Origin: Xiphydria camelus
Lineage: Eukaryota > Arthropoda > Insecta > Hymenoptera > Xiphydriidae
Assembly: GCA_963678675.1 (NCBI GenBank)
Contig: OY783196.1
Span: 23,166,827-23,230,826 of the forward strand
Direction: 5' to 3'
Length of the DNA stretch: 64,000 bases
Positions 23,401-35,766 of this stretch are shown here, one piece after another; position 1 is the first letter of the stretch, and each line of letters opens with the position of its first letter. Below the pieces are notes generated by a model. That model was not told the DNA's origin and ran no database searches. It was given only the letters and a program-made list of their open reading frames with translations. Position numbers and translations under genes: made by a program.

Positions 23401-24180
23401 CTTTCGGATGTCTTCCAGTGCGATACAATAATTTTTCTTCTGAAAATATTAAATCTTCCTAGTTTACATAATAATTTACTAGTTTCTGAGGAAAAATTGT
23501 TCGTATGAGAGTTTTCGGGTGCTTTTGCAGTGTGGTGCAGTAATTTTTCTTTTGAAAACATTAAATCATGATAGTTTACGAAATAATTTACTAGTCTCTA
23601 AAGAAAAATTGTTCGTATGAGGGTTTTCGGATGTTTTTACAGTGCGGTGCAGCAATTTTTCTTTTGAAAACATTAAATCATGATAGGTTACGTAATAATT
23701 TACTAGTTTCTAAAGAAAAATTGTTCGTATGAGGGTTTGCAGATGTTTTTACAGTGCGCGGTGCAGTAATTTTTCTTTTGAAAACGCTAAATCGTAATAG
23801 TTTACATAACAATTTACTAGTTTCTAAAGAAACATTGTTCGTATGACGGTTTTCGAATGCCTTTACAGTGCGATACAGCAATTTTCCTTTAGAAATTTTA
23901 AAATCTCGATAGTTTACACTAAAATTTACTAACTTCTAAAGAAAAATTGTTCATATCAGGGTTTTCGAATGTGTTAACAGTGTGGTACAGTAATTTTTCT
24001 TTTGAAAACATTAAATCGTGATAGTTTACATAATCATTTATTAATTTTTAAGGAAAAACTGTTCGTTCGAGGGTCTTCAAATGTCTTTACAGTGCGGTAC
24101 AGTAATTGTTCTTTCGAAAATTTTTAATCGTGATAGTTTACACTACGATTCACTAGTTTCTAAGAAAAAATTGTTCTTGA
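23401..24180. repeat. Minisatellite, unit about 112 bases, about 7 copies
   Basis: The motif TAATTTTTCTTTTGAAAAC and its variants start at 23429, 23541, 23653, 23767, 23879, 23991 and 24103. The spacing is 112, 112, 114, 112, 112 and 112. Each unit also carries GAAAAATTGTTCGTATGAGG and TTTACAGTGCGGTACAG. As 112 is not a multiple of three, the array cannot encode a repeated peptide. Confidence 0.92.
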
Positions 24181-24267
24181 GCACAGTAAGAACATCCGAA
24201 AACCCTTATGTATACAGTAAACCCTTATGTCTTTTATTGTAAATACAGTAAAACTTACTGGGGTATC

Positions 24268-27200
24268 AGTCTTTTCGCGCCCCCTGCGATCCGCGCTCCG
24301 AGCCATTTTCCACGGGACGACCGCACCGCGGATTCGTAATCGCATCGCGGGATCGGTACGGCAGCCGCGCGCTATAGACGAGAAAGTAAAAGCCACTACC
24401 TACTATCTCACTTGGCGAAGCGTCGTCGGGGGTAAAAGCTGGCGTCGTCCGAAAGTTTCGACACCCTGTAGAAAGCGGTAGCTCGATTAGTTTGCAAATG
24501 ACCGTAACTTTTCCGAGATCTTTATCCCGTGGAAGTACGGGCAACTTTCTTAAGAGGGGCGAAGAGCAAGGTAGAAAAGAGAAAGAGTGAGGGAGGGGGA
24601 GGGAGGAGCCGACAAGAAGAGTTACAAGCGGAGACGGTGCGATCGCGTCCGATCGTAAGCTTCCGACGTTGGACGTAATAATCGAGATCCCTCGGGTCGC
24701 TTCGCCCGCTCGTTACGTCGGAGTTTGTTTAATTACGACGTTTTGCGTCTCCTTCGAATTCGGTCGATGCGGGGGTCTCTATGGAGATATACCGCGCGAG
24801 AGAGAATAATGTTTGTCACTTTTTCCCGAAAGATCGTGATGTATGATAATGGAGCTAGTAGGGAAAGCGACTAGTCGAATCGTCGAAGCGTAATAATCTG
24901 GGTCTCCCCGAATCGCTTCTTAAAAAGACTCGCTCGGCTCTCATTAATTCACGTTATTTACTGATCCCCGTGGAAGACACTTATTACCAGAAACTTTATG
25001 CGATAAAATCTTGCAATGCGTCGCGTGGAAGTGACCGTTTCGCATGACTTGTGTACTTCGTCTCACATTGTACAAAATTATCAGCGTTGAGTTGAAATAA
25101 ATTATTAGCCGCTAACGCGATGAAAGGAAATATTTCTAATTGATTTCCTTCAATAATTTGTTGATTTTCCAGTCAATTTGTTCTAGCGTATCAAATTTTC
25201 CGGAAATCCGAATATCAAAGCGTCGGAAAGTTAGTTTCGAATGTAAGAAATATTCTTAGGCGATTCCCCTAATAAGATAAGGAAGCTCTATAAAGATGAA
25301 TTCGATTATATATTTTGAAGGAGTAGTCGGAAATATTTTATGACCGTGTCGGAGGTACGTTTTATCTCTTTTCAGACATTCGTAATGTCGTGCCACGTGC
25401 AATTTAATCGCCATGTGTAAACATATGTATATGAAACAGTCGCACATGTCGAATGTGTGATCAAGAGATTTATAGGTAATTCACAAGACATTTGGTATCG
25501 AGTTTTCTTCTTCGTTCCCAATGGGAGAGTGTCACGCTCTATATCGTTCTGGTTTATTCGTCATTATTTCATTTATTTTAATCAAAATATTTACACACAG
25601 ACACCTTAATCTCGATGTGAAACAAATTCGAGGTATCGTTGCAAGTACGATTAACCGTGACACTATACACGATTATACGACGCAGCGTCTCTATACGATC
25701 GACGAAGAGCGAACCGTATATCTATACCACCGAAGAGAATAACGTTTATCGCGCGCTCTCTTTCGAAAGTAGCGAGATGCGCGAGGATAGAGCCCAGCGG
25801 AAGATCGGCTAGCCGCGAGCCATCGTCGTTGAAAAGCCCTAGGGCGAGGGATTAAGGCGAAGGCAAACAATGCGGCTTCACGTGTACGTCAGTGCCCGTA
25901 TCCACGTATGCACGAGGGTTGCGAATGTGCGGTCACCTGATTTATAGCCCCTCAAGATTATCACTCCTTCCTCCGCCCGAACCCCGTTTATCCGCCAAAC
26001 GCCCTCCTTTCCACCCACTCTTCGTCCGGTTCGCGCCCCCTCCCCGCGCCTCCGAACCGACGACTTCCCTCCACGCTTCGCGGCCCCCTCTACACGGTTT
26101 ACGCTCCGGAGCCTAGAGTCTGGACTCTAGCGTCTAGACTCCGGAATCTAGAGTCTAGATTCCAGAGTCTGTGCAGTAGCCGTCCGCGCTAACCCCTATC
26201 CTCCGGACGAGCGCTGCACTCCGGCTTGAGACGCTGTCAGAGGGCTTAAATCTTACCCCGCCCTCCACTCCTTGCCCTCTGCTTTCAGACCGCCTCTCGA
26301 CAAACTGACCCCGTAAACTTAGATCCCCCCCCCCCCGTCCCTTCTCGCGCCCCGATGCTCGCCGCGGCAAATAGCCCAAGAGAATTCGGTCTAACGGAGC
26401 TGTGACATAGTTATGGCCGTCTTTAATATACCACCTTCGTGCTTATTCGGCGCGCCCTTTTATTATACATTTTGAACCGCACCCTGCATCCCGCGCGAAC
26501 CCCGCGCGCCCTCCGTTCCGTGCGAGCTTCCGGTTTCGAGGCAGATGGGGGGATCGCGCGCTCCCTCTTCGGGAGCCGAGATTGGAAAGACGTCGCGTTT
26601 TTCTTTTACACGTCTTCCCCGGGGAAGAAACTGCGTCGGCATAATTTTTGTGTCGACTCCTCCGTCGAGCTCTTCCGCGTAAGAGAGGAGCGAATAGGTA
26701 TACCCCGGGAGGAACCGCGTGCGGCTCGTGGAAGAGGGATGCGGCGCGCGCCGGCGAGACCCGCAGTCTTCGCGCGAGCGAGCAATCGGACGGGAAGGCG
26801 GGTCGACGAACGTGAAATTTCAATGCGACGTCAACGCGGCGGAAAGTCCCGAGCGCGGGTCCAGCTCCGGAATTATGCTTCCGAGTCTGAGGTACCGGGT
26901 GGTATCGAGCGTTGCTCTCGCGCTGGCGGGAGCGCATCGGGCATTCTCTTTGTACCCGCCTTTTAAGAATCTCCTTCTCCCTTTGCTACGCCTAAGCAAG
27001 CTCACCTGACACCGGCGAGAGCGACGAGGAAATTGGACCATCCAAAAACACGCCACGTACGCCCCCCACCACCCTTGAAGTTCGATATCTAGTTTCTCGC
27101 GCGCGCGGAATCAGGCCTCGGTGAATCGCTATCGCGCGTCACGCTCTCCACGACACGCCCGCTCTTTCACCCTTCCTCCCCGACCGACTCTCCTCTATGA

Positions 27201-27510
27201 TTTTCTCTTCGATCTTTCCACCGGTCTCCGTTTCACGGGGAAGGCGAGATGAGCCGAAACCTTGGTCACGTAGCCCGTCCTGAAAGGGGCGACGTATACC
27301 TACGTTCCACATTTAACGTTAAGTGCTGCAACGGTGCTACAGTTCGTTCACACTTTTCAAAAACTGTAGGATAATTTTAGAATTCGAAGGGGGGTGTATA
27401 CATGATTTCATTGGCTTATATACGCGTATTTATGATATAATATTTACTTCGTAAATGAGAACTGACGTAGAACGCTTTATCCTGACCTCAGTTCATCGAT
27501 TGGGAATTAC
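24268..27510 (+). other. Intron block, no genes recognised
   Basis: AT-rich around 25000-25700 and GC-rich from 25740 to 27250. Apart from the palindrome cluster at 26108 and a C run at about 26327, I see no structured element. Open frames here (up to 175 codons) overlap on both strands and are taken as chance. Confidence 0.5.
26108..26170. repeat. Cluster of short TCTAGA-type palindromes
   Basis: CTAGAGTCTGGACTCTAG, CGTCTAGACTCCGG and AATCTAGAGTCTAGATT follow one another, each self-complementary, giving a small stack of hairpins within 63 bases. Confidence 0.75.
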
Positions 27511-27602
27511 CGAGGCGGAGAAGTTCTATGTGGTTTGTATACAGTCTATATTTGGATTCGTCCCTCTATGGATCATATACGATTTCTATATAAACCATAT
27601 AT

Positions 27603-27853
27603 GAAGGGTCCAGTGGAAAAACGATGAGGTTCCATTTTTTTCGAGAAATCGATATTTTAGCGGCATCTGTTAGCTTATAATATGAAGTATCAACATACCA
27701 AACCTTACAGGGGACAAACAATGAGATTCCACTAAAAACTGTGGTTGAAAATAGGCGGCACAGTGGACTCTCCCGCGCATTGTGAAACTTTAAATGTCGT
27801 GTTTCTCAACTTTTAGAAATATGGAACCTCATCGTTTTTCCACTGGACCCTTC
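27603..27853. mobile_element. Foldback insertion 1 in the family I palindrome
   Basis: The ends GAAGGGTCCAGTGGAAAAAC and GTTTTTCCACTGGACCCTTC are perfect inverted repeats. Pairing continues through GATGAGGTTCCAT / ATGGAACCTCATC. ATAT flanks both sides (possible target duplication). 251 bases, no gene. Confidence 0.85.
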
Positions 27854-27863
27854 ATATTGATAA

Positions 27864-28082
27864 TACAGGGTGTTCGCGCTCAGGCTCCGATAGTGGGTAA
27901 AATCTTTTTCGAATTTGTCGCATACGCGAACCAATAGCGATTTATACAGTTTGAGCTTCAATTAATAAATAGCCGCAGTGACAACAGGAAAAGCTAACCG
28001 AGCCGCTAATTGGTTTGTGTATGTGACAAATTTGAAATAAGCTCCACACACTCTCGGAGCCTGGGCTTGAACACCCTGTGTA
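27864..28082. mobile_element. Foldback insertion 2 in the family I palindrome
   Basis: The tips are TACAGGGTGTTCGCGCTCAG and TGAACACCCTGTGTA. The inner arms include CAGGCTCCGA / CGGAGCCTG and GCGAACCAATAGCG against AGCCGCTAATTGG. About 219 bases, TA-flanked. Its ACAGGGTG tip is shared with the larger palindromes at 37471 and 47784. Confidence 0.78.
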
Positions 28083-28259
28083 GGTATGGATTATTTGAAT
28101 TTTAAATTTTTATATTATAAAATCCATATAGAGTCCATATATGGTTTATATAGAAATCATATATAGTCTATATAGGACCAAATCCATATATGATTATTTA
28201 ATAAATATAATCCATATAAAACTTTTCCGCCTAGGTAGTCTAGTACTCCATTTCTTAGC

Positions 28260-28700
28260 AATCTTCACAGTGCACTTTAGGAATCATTACTGCACTGTTA
28301 CGAAACGTTTCAACAACATTACATAGATGCTACTGCTTAGATACTATAGGAATAATCCCATGCATTTTGCTGACTCTAGTTAAACAATGATTTTTATGTG
28401 CATAGGACTTACTATTAGACTGGTACGAAACATTCCAACAGCACTGCTAAGGTTCTATTATCTTATAGCATAAGCTGCACCCATTGGAAGTTGCTGACGT
28501 GAGCCACACAACGAGTGCTATGTGCATAGGAATCATTACTAGACTTAGGAGTAACAATTTTATTTTTTGCATAGAATTATTACTACCTATGTGCTACATG
28601 TAATAAATTACATTTGAATCATAGGAGTTACCACAATTACAGAATCCTTACCAGTCATATCTAGACAAAAACCATTGCCATGCTTAGTGATGACAGTAAC
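28260..28700. repeat. Decayed tandem repeat, unit about 125 bases
   Basis: GTGCA(C/T)..TAGGAATCATTACT followed by ACTG.TACGAAAC.TT.CAACA recurs starting near 28270, 28398 and 28522, with weaker traces after that. The spacing is about 124-128 bases. Copies differ at many positions, so the array is old. Confidence 0.55.
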
Positions 28701-31700
28701 ATATTATGTTTCGAACTGTTTTTATATCATATATTACAACGGTTTAATCTGATAAATGGTAACTATTACATTGAAAAGTTAGAAACAATTACTATGTATA
28801 CTTCGAAATAATTACTGTAATGTTTAGTACCCGTTATTTTTAATCAAGTAATTATTACATATCAGAATCATTATTCATATTCATTTGCAAAATTTTCCAC
28901 ATACTTAGTAATCTTAAGATTTAATCTTAGTAATCTTAGTAAATTTACTAAAAGCTTAGTAATGTGTTCAAACTTTTGACATAATTTTTGGAATTTTCAA
29001 ATTTTCTAGAACAGCCTAGTAATCAATACTAAAATTTTCTTCCTGCGTACGATAATTCATTTTTTCAGAGATTGTTATCGACCGGTTCGTACAGTTGCGT
29101 AAACTCTTGTAGGTATATACTTGCGTCGCCGCAAAAATTCTCACTCTGTAGTTATCTCGACATGAATTTTCACTTGTTTTGATTTCCTCTTGGCTTACCC
29201 CAATCCTACGTATTTTTTTTCCTACCGCAAATCTATATCGAAAATAATCACATCGTGAGGTTCACCTCACTCAACCCCACCGCGGTCGAATATACCAAAT
29301 TCTTTTTTCAATGTAAACACTTTTCCCTGATGTAACTTCCGATCCCTTTGTTGACTCTTCGACGAAGAGATTTCTCCGGCGCCCTCCCTTTCCCTTCACC
29401 GCGCGACAGCGAAAGGTCCAAACGAGGGAAGGCGCGTTTACGCCGACTTCCGATGACCTTACGAGAGGCGAACGGCCACGCGCGTACGTGCGATATACCC
29501 TCGAAGAGAACGGCAAAGGAATTGGATTACCACCGCGTCCGTCCGGACCTACACGTTCCCGAAAAGAACCGTATAATCGGACGAACCGTCCCGAACGAGG
29601 AGGGGGAACGGGCGAATTAACCAAAATTAGAAATGGTTTTCGACGGCACGGGGGTATTTTGCTCATTAGGTAATAAGAGCCGGTGCTCGTAACGCGGACC
29701 CTCCTAGGAGGCTTTTCAGCCACTCCGGATCTACCCGTCCCTCACCGCGCGCCCTTATTCTTTTCTTTCCGGGGTTCGTAGTCTTCTCTCCTCTTTCTCT
29801 TGCACTTTGCATTTTTTCCTCGTGCAGTATAGCAGGGGTAGGTCGCCAGAACGACCGTCTACGATCTACGAGTAGCAGCCAGCAGCAGCGGCAGCTTCTA
29901 CCCCTCTCTGTTGCTCCTCGAGAGGGAAGCACGGAAAGAACTGCGCCCCGAGTAGAAACGTGCCGGCTCTGGGCCCAAGTTCTTGTTGTCCGACTAAAAT
30001 ATTCAAGCCTCTCGACGGCACAATGATATGGTGCCCTCTGCTTCCCCTTTACCCTCTCGCTCGCCCAACTCCCCTTCCTTCCTTCCTTCCTTCCAGTTTT
30101 CAACATCCAGCTTCCGGCTTTCGACTTCTATTCCTTCCCGAACGGACCGCGCGGTATGTGCTCTCGCTCCCTCTTCCTCTCTCTCTCTCTCTTTCTCTCC
30201 TTATCTCTCACTCTCTCCGCAAGTATCTCTTCGATCGACAAAGTTTGAAGGAAAGCTAGACGACTCTTGCCGCCCACGCGCTAAGTTGACCTCTTCCCAC
30301 AACACGACGAAAAATCTCCGAAACATCGACTCGACGCGCTCCTTCGAAATTTCATTATCCCCGCTACCGTCGCTCGCGGGAATAACCGGCGAATGTCGAG
30401 CTTCCGGTTTTCCGATGAACACTCAAAGACCTAAAGGGGAGAGAGAAAAAGAGGGAAGGAGAGTACGAATCGCTAGAAGGTTCGGTGCAGTGCATCCCAA
30501 TGGATAAAGCCGCGAGCAGCAGTGGCGCGTAAGCTGACTGCGGCTATCGCTGCCCTTTCTACGCGAGAAAAGGTCTTACAGTAATGCGGGGTACACTGGC
30601 GCAACTGTAGCTAACCGGAGTAGATCGAGCGGCGAGAAAACGGGCATTGGAAAGGGGGCGGCGGCGGCGGTGGCGGCGGCGGCGGCGGCGGGGGAGAAAG
30701 TAGAGAGAAGGACGCGCGGAAGAGAAGGGAGAGGGGGTGGAAGAGCCCTTTGAATACAACCGCGATTCGTGTCGGTTCGTTGGTCGGCCAAGGGTGGATC
30801 GGGGTTGGGTCGGCGGAGAGAGCGAGCGAGAGAGCTGGGTGGAAGGGCGGGAGGAAGGGGGGATTGGTACGAATATTTAAATGCCGAGGGATTTGAAAAG
30901 GCTCGGCTCGGCTCCGCTCGTCTCGGGCCGAGCCGTACGCCGCGCCGCGCTACGCGGACTCGGCGCGGTTCGTCCGAAAAACTCGGAACCGAGGCGCAGT
31001 CAAAGTTGCGGAAATCGAGGGGAAGAATCCAGGATATTAAGGAGTGACCCATCCCCTGGTCCCCGCGTCGGCGTCCGCTCCTCGCTCCCGTGGGAGCTTA
31101 AACCGTCTGAAAATGGCGATAGAATTTTTTGCCTCGCCACCCTTTACGTCGCGCCTGCCGTCCGCGAGGCCTTGCCATCCCCGCCCTCTTCGGAAAGTCC
31201 GGCTGGGTGTAATACCTGTCGTTCTCCTCCTTTCCTCCTCCCTAGCCCCGTTATATCGCGCCGTGTGAAAAGGGGTCGAACTTTGAGTTATTATTAAGCG
31301 ATTATTCGTGCATTATAAGAACGCCGACGACCCCGTTCAAGGGGTACCGTGTAGGTACCTAGCGGTATCGAGCACGAAACACGCACGTCGCGAGTGCTCG
31401 CGTTCCACACTACGCGGACGATTGCAGCGGGATACAAGGTCGTACGGCGAGTGCGAGACTCGCGAGATGTCGTTACCCCCTAATTTACTATTGTTCCGGG
31501 AAAACCAGCGAGTTTCCACATATGTCGCGTACATAGAGGTGCGTACGATGGTACTCTGGTATAGGTGGGTCGACGCGCGAAGAGCTTCGCTTCAGTCTGG
31601 CGGAGTACCTTCGCAGGATAATCGTATATGCGACGAGGTAATCATATGTGGCACTTTAACGGCGTCTTTCATCTTGACGTTATTCCGTTCATCATCGTTG

Positions 31701-31958
31701 CGGACGTATCGCGAATAAGGAGATTCGAGCAAGCTCGATGATACGAGATTCATCGAGTCGTGAGTTCGATATGTCAGTACCGACTGTCCTGGACGATGAG
31801 TCGATCGCGTGACGATAAGGATAACATGGTATGTAAAAAACATAATTGATTTGAATGGTAGGAAATTTCATACTTATAGTAAACGGCAATCAACATACGA
31901 GTATAATACCTAATTCTTTAAAAAATGCGTGTAGATATTAGATTTTTGAGAGGCAGCG
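28701..31958 (+). other. Intron block, AT-rich then strongly GC-rich
   Basis: 28701-29250 is AT-rich with repeated CTTAGTAATCTTAG-like words. 29300-31300 is CpG-rich with CT, CTTC and GGC runs (30070-30210, 30656-30694). Open frames up to 159 codons overlap on both strands with no conserved motif. Confidence 0.5.
30656..30694. repeat. (GGC)n run in a CpG-rich block
   Basis: About 12 GGC triplets with one GGT. The block 30600-31100 is strongly GC-rich, with repeated GCTCGGCTCGGCTCC at 30900. Confidence 0.9.
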
Positions 31959-32255
31959 TACACGGAAAAAAATGTTTTTGCAGTCTTAATAAAACAGGAT
32001 TTTGTTGAGAACCTGTTGCTATTGCGACAAAAATATTATCTGTGGCAGCAAAAGAGCATGTCCACACAATGGTAGTAAAAATATTTGCTGGAATAGCGAA
32101 CATTTTTACCGACAAAACCTTCACTGTACTTGCAGCTTTATTTGCAATTATTAGACGTCTCCTTGACTGCAACAGATAATATTTTTGTCGCGACAGCAAA
32201 AAGTTTTCAGCAAAACCTAATTTTGCTAAGACCGCGAAATAATTTTTCCCGTGTA
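31959..32255. mobile_element. MITE with TACACGGAAAAA / TTTTTCCCGTGTA ends
   Basis: 297 bases, TA-flanked. Inverted arms include CGACAAAAATATTATCTGT against ACAGATAATATTTTTGTCG, and CAGGATTTTGTTGAGAAC against the AAAACCTAATTTTGC region. The open frame on the minus strand (31918-32199) is a product of the palindrome. Confidence 0.78.
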
Positions 32256-33052
32256 GTTTGATAACGCTGTTTCCGAAAGAAAGTTAGAATATGTGTAATG
32301 AGCAAAAACGTGTGTATAATACACTCCCAAATACCCTCGAATAAGAAGTCCTTTCTCCTATAAGCGCAGTACGAAAATCATTGCCGCAAACTCCCCTCCG
32401 TGTAGGTACAGGAATTTCCATCGAGGCTGCGCGGTGAAAGGCGAGGAACGTCTAGCGGAGGGCGTCGGTGGTGCCTGTATATATAGAAGGGAAGGAGCGC
32501 GCGGGTGGGCGTATAAGCTCATATTTTGGTCACTCCGCGGAGCTTTAATAAAGAAAGCTCTCTTTCCCGGCGCGCGGCCGATGAGAGGCGGTGTACCGTG
32601 AACTACGTATATAGCGGCGTCGGTGGGCTACATAAAACCCGTTTGGTATATACGGTGGGTATGTGCCACATAAAGGCACGTGGGGTGTGTGTATGCGGGA
32701 CGAGGGTTGGGCAGGGAGGGAAGAGCGCGGGGTACGGGACCAGCCGAGGCGACGCGACTCGAGACGGTTCACACCCCAAGGAACTGTGCGGAACGTGATA
32801 TTAGTTCTCCCGTATTTTGAAAAATCTCACCGCGCGGCTTTCCCCGCATTGCCTGCAGGATTGTTGTATTTGCATACTAGCGGCTTCATGAATATGGATG
32901 CTAGGTCTACGGAAACGGTCGAAATTGGGGGTCGCGTTCGATATTTTCAGCGCGACTGTGTCTGTATGCGTGGGATGTAATAATACCCGTGTATAACGTA
33001 CCCTTTTGAAACCCGTATATTTTGGGCACTGGATTTTATCCAAATTTAAGTG

Positions 33053-33287
33053 TACACCTAGCGTCAATGATTCTGATCGACCCGCTTTGAGTGACAATAG
33101 GTATTTTTATCGAGTCGATCGTAGCTGAAAGATTCGAGTGAATCTTAGTGTTTTGCCATGAAGGCTACATTTGATTGGTGCTTCGTGGCAAAACAAGAAG
33201 ATCCATTTGTACCGTTCAACTACGGTTGACACAGTTGAAGTACCGTCACCCAAAGCGGTTCAATCAGAATCATTGACGTTAGGTGTA
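33053..33287. mobile_element. Family G MITE, copy 2 (intact form)
   Basis: This is a 235-base foldback flanked by TA, with ends TACACCTAGCGTCAATGATT and AATCATTGACGTTAGGTGTA and a central pair of TGTTTTGCCA / TGGCAAAACA. It serves as the uninterrupted reference for the copy at 4070-4766. Confidence 0.82.
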
Positions 33288-34242
33288 CATGTATTAATTC
33301 CTAGCATTCGATAGTCACGCGTCTTCGAATGCAACTTATGTATACACGTGTATATACGGCGAAAGAGTATCACTTCCCCCCTTTCCCCCTCTCCTCGCCC
33401 GCGATACCCTTTCGATACAGCGACCAAGAAATTTATGCGTCAGATCCGCAGACATTCGTGTCTCAGCGATACACGGGAAACTATTGACCGCGCAGCGCGG
33501 AGAACAGATGCATAGAATGGAGGGAAGGCGGGAGAGCCGAGAGGGTGGCGAGAAGGAGGGGTGGATACGGTGGGAACGTCGGTGATGGTGCTTCGCGATG
33601 GGTGGAGGCGTCAGTTCCAGAACTTTTGTCGTTAGAATCTCGTTTGTTTCTTCGGCGCGACGTCACCGTCGGCCAGTCCCGATCTTTCGCGTAGGGGAAA
33701 AAAAAAGAAGAGATTCCAACATTTCGTCATGCCGGCAATGCCGGGGGTATAGATATCTGCCTCTCGCGCGTAATTCCCGCAATCGTAAATCGCGATAACA
33801 CTTGCGCGGCGGGTCGTATACAGGCGTCCATTCTTTCCTAAATTACAGGTCGTGACGAATTGGCACGTTCGGCCGCGATAAGACACGTATGCCTATACAT
33901 TAGGAATATCATCGCGACAAGTGAGAGTGATACGCGCTTTTATTCGCGTTTTATTAGACGGTAGGCGGGTTTATAGCCGATGTGCTGCCTTTGCTTTTAT
34001 CGACGCAGTAGTAATGCAGTTTCTTATCGGACGGGGCCACTCGCCTTCGGCTAATTTTCAAAAGTATCTTTGTAATTCCCGACGATAATAGACGTTTGAA
34101 TACTTTAAATATCTATTTGAATTATTTCATATTGTACAAATCGTACCGTATTCTTTGGTGATACGATTTGCTTAAAACATTTCTTAAGGATTTTAAATTG
34201 TTTTGATGTTTGCTTAGATTGTATTTCGTTATTGGATTTTTA

Positions 34243-34720
34243 TTAACCCTCTATGGTCACCAAGGGTCCACTTGACACAGGCTTCAATTTTGAAGCTGAT
34301 TATACTTCTTTATTTTACAAGCATAACTATACCCTCGTCAGTTCTCGGAATAAATAGCTTCTTCTTAAAACTCGTACTATGAACCTTGTTCAGACTTCGG
34401 AAAAAATCATTTTTGAATAGTGCATTATGGAACTATTTATTGCTTCAAAGTACCATATCTCATGAGAATCATCCGTAGACTTTATTAAGAAAATTCTAAA
34501 AATAAGGAAGCTCTCTATGACACTTTTACTGAAGCAGTTCATTTTTCACGCATCTACATATTCCCGATCGTTTTTGAATATGTCATCATTTCATTTCTTA
34601 CGTACACACGATGATTAGATATTCTACAGTATTCTAAGAATGTCCCATAATTTGTCTGTCTAAATTGGACTGCTGTTATTCATATGGTTATCATTGAAGA
34701 ATCGGTTGAGAAGAAGACAT
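34243..34720 (-). mobile_element. piggyBac-like MITE, truncated copy
   Basis: It begins TTAACCCTCTATGGTCACC. Its first ~400 bases match the reverse complement of 52972-53502 (CTTCAATTTTGAAGC, CTTCTTAAAACTCGTACT, ATCTCATGAGAATCATCCG). Similarity fades near 34720 and no closing TTAA end is visible. Confidence 0.75.
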
Positions 34721-35575
34721 AACTAAAGTGATAATTTACGATAAAGGATTATAATAGATCATACATCGTAGTCAGTATTAGAGAAAAGCACGTAACTATT
34801 CGCTATCCAAAGATCAATCCAGTAATTCTCACTGCGACGGCAGAATATACATATGATGTATGTGTGTGAAATATTCCAGCGTACTCATTGATTCCAACGA
34901 GTCAATGAGCGCGCTGGAACTATTAATGGCGGGCGGCAGTAATTAGTCTAAATATAAATATCTCCTGAAATTGGGACAACGAGTGGGTTGAAAATGAGGA
35001 TTGCGACAAACGAGTCTCGTCGTCATGTAACTCGCATTGCGATCGCATTTACACGCGATAGTGCAATGAGCGTCGAGAGATACCAAGGACTGAATGTGCG
35101 AGGTGTAAAGGAAGATGATTAGAGGGTGAGGCTGATAAAGTACTAGCGAGAGTCTCTCATTAAAAATAATTTCGTGTAAATAAGGCCAGCCCGAGCAAAA
35201 TTGCCAGTGGCAAGATTCCCTTTTCAAAAACCATTTAATGTAACGTATATAAGGTACAATTAAGAGTTGACGACTTGCCTGCACCACTCGTCATATTTCC
35301 ATTGCAATCCTGTTACTGTAACGCGCGGTTTTATCGTGGCAAGCGCTGTAACCACGCTAATAGGAAACCCGACGTGGACTTTTACAGGTCTTTCCATATA
35401 TTGGATCCTCGAAAACACATTTTAAATAATCACCCGATATATTTTACTGCTAATTAACATATTCCTTTTACATAGCCGGCAAAGTCCAAGAACCTTATCC
35501 TAATTTTTTCTACCGCCGAGAGCGGTAATATTTACTGTGCATTTTTTTTCTGTGGCTGATACGAAATTAGAGTAG

Positions 35576-35766
35576 ATCGAGGTGAATCGGATCACAAAGT
35601 GAATCGGAGCACAGATCTATATTTTTTTAATTGTTGTGAAAATTAGCATTTTGATTATTCGTATTACTTCATTGGAGAGCAACGAAGTAATACGAACGAT
35701 TGAAATGCTCATTTTCAATACAATTTAAGAAATATGGATCATATAGATCCATATTCGCCTCGGCCT
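35576..35766. repeat. Palindrome with 55-base arms
   Basis: The arms 35614-35670 and 35684-35740 are complementary through GTATTACTTC / GAAGTAATAC at the loop and GATCTATATT / AATATGGATC at the base, with a loop of about 13 bases. Weaker pairing continues outward (GAGGTGAATC, TTCGCCTCGG). Probably a MITE. Confidence 0.65.

Larger units (their letters stand above)
23241..24267. mobile_element. Inverted-repeat element carrying a tandem-repeat interior
   Basis: The left end starts GATACTGGTAAATTTTACTG and runs to about 23273. It is repeated inverted at the right end, reading CAGTAAAACTTACTGGGGTATC and ending at 24267 (about 29 of 33 matching, one extra base). Between them are a short hairpin (23279-23391) and about seven copies of a 112-base unit. 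This looks like a DNA transposon or MITE whose core has been amplified. Confidence 0.65.
27511..28235. mobile_element. Family I AT-rich palindrome containing two other elements
   Basis: The outer ends CCGAGGCGGAGAAGTTCTAT and TATAAAACTTTTCCGCCTAG are inverted. The arms are full of ATATGGTTTATATAG-like sequence. Two foldbacks lie within it back to back, at 27603-27853 and 27864-28082. Confidence 0.72.

Noticed and set aside
23678..23881. Apparent repeated peptide in the tandem array
   Set aside because: The 112-base period is not divisible by three, so the frame shifts from unit to unit and the resemblance is accidental.
23401..24180. CRISPR-like array
   Set aside because: The repeats are head-to-tail with no unique spacers, in eukaryotic DNA; this is a minisatellite.
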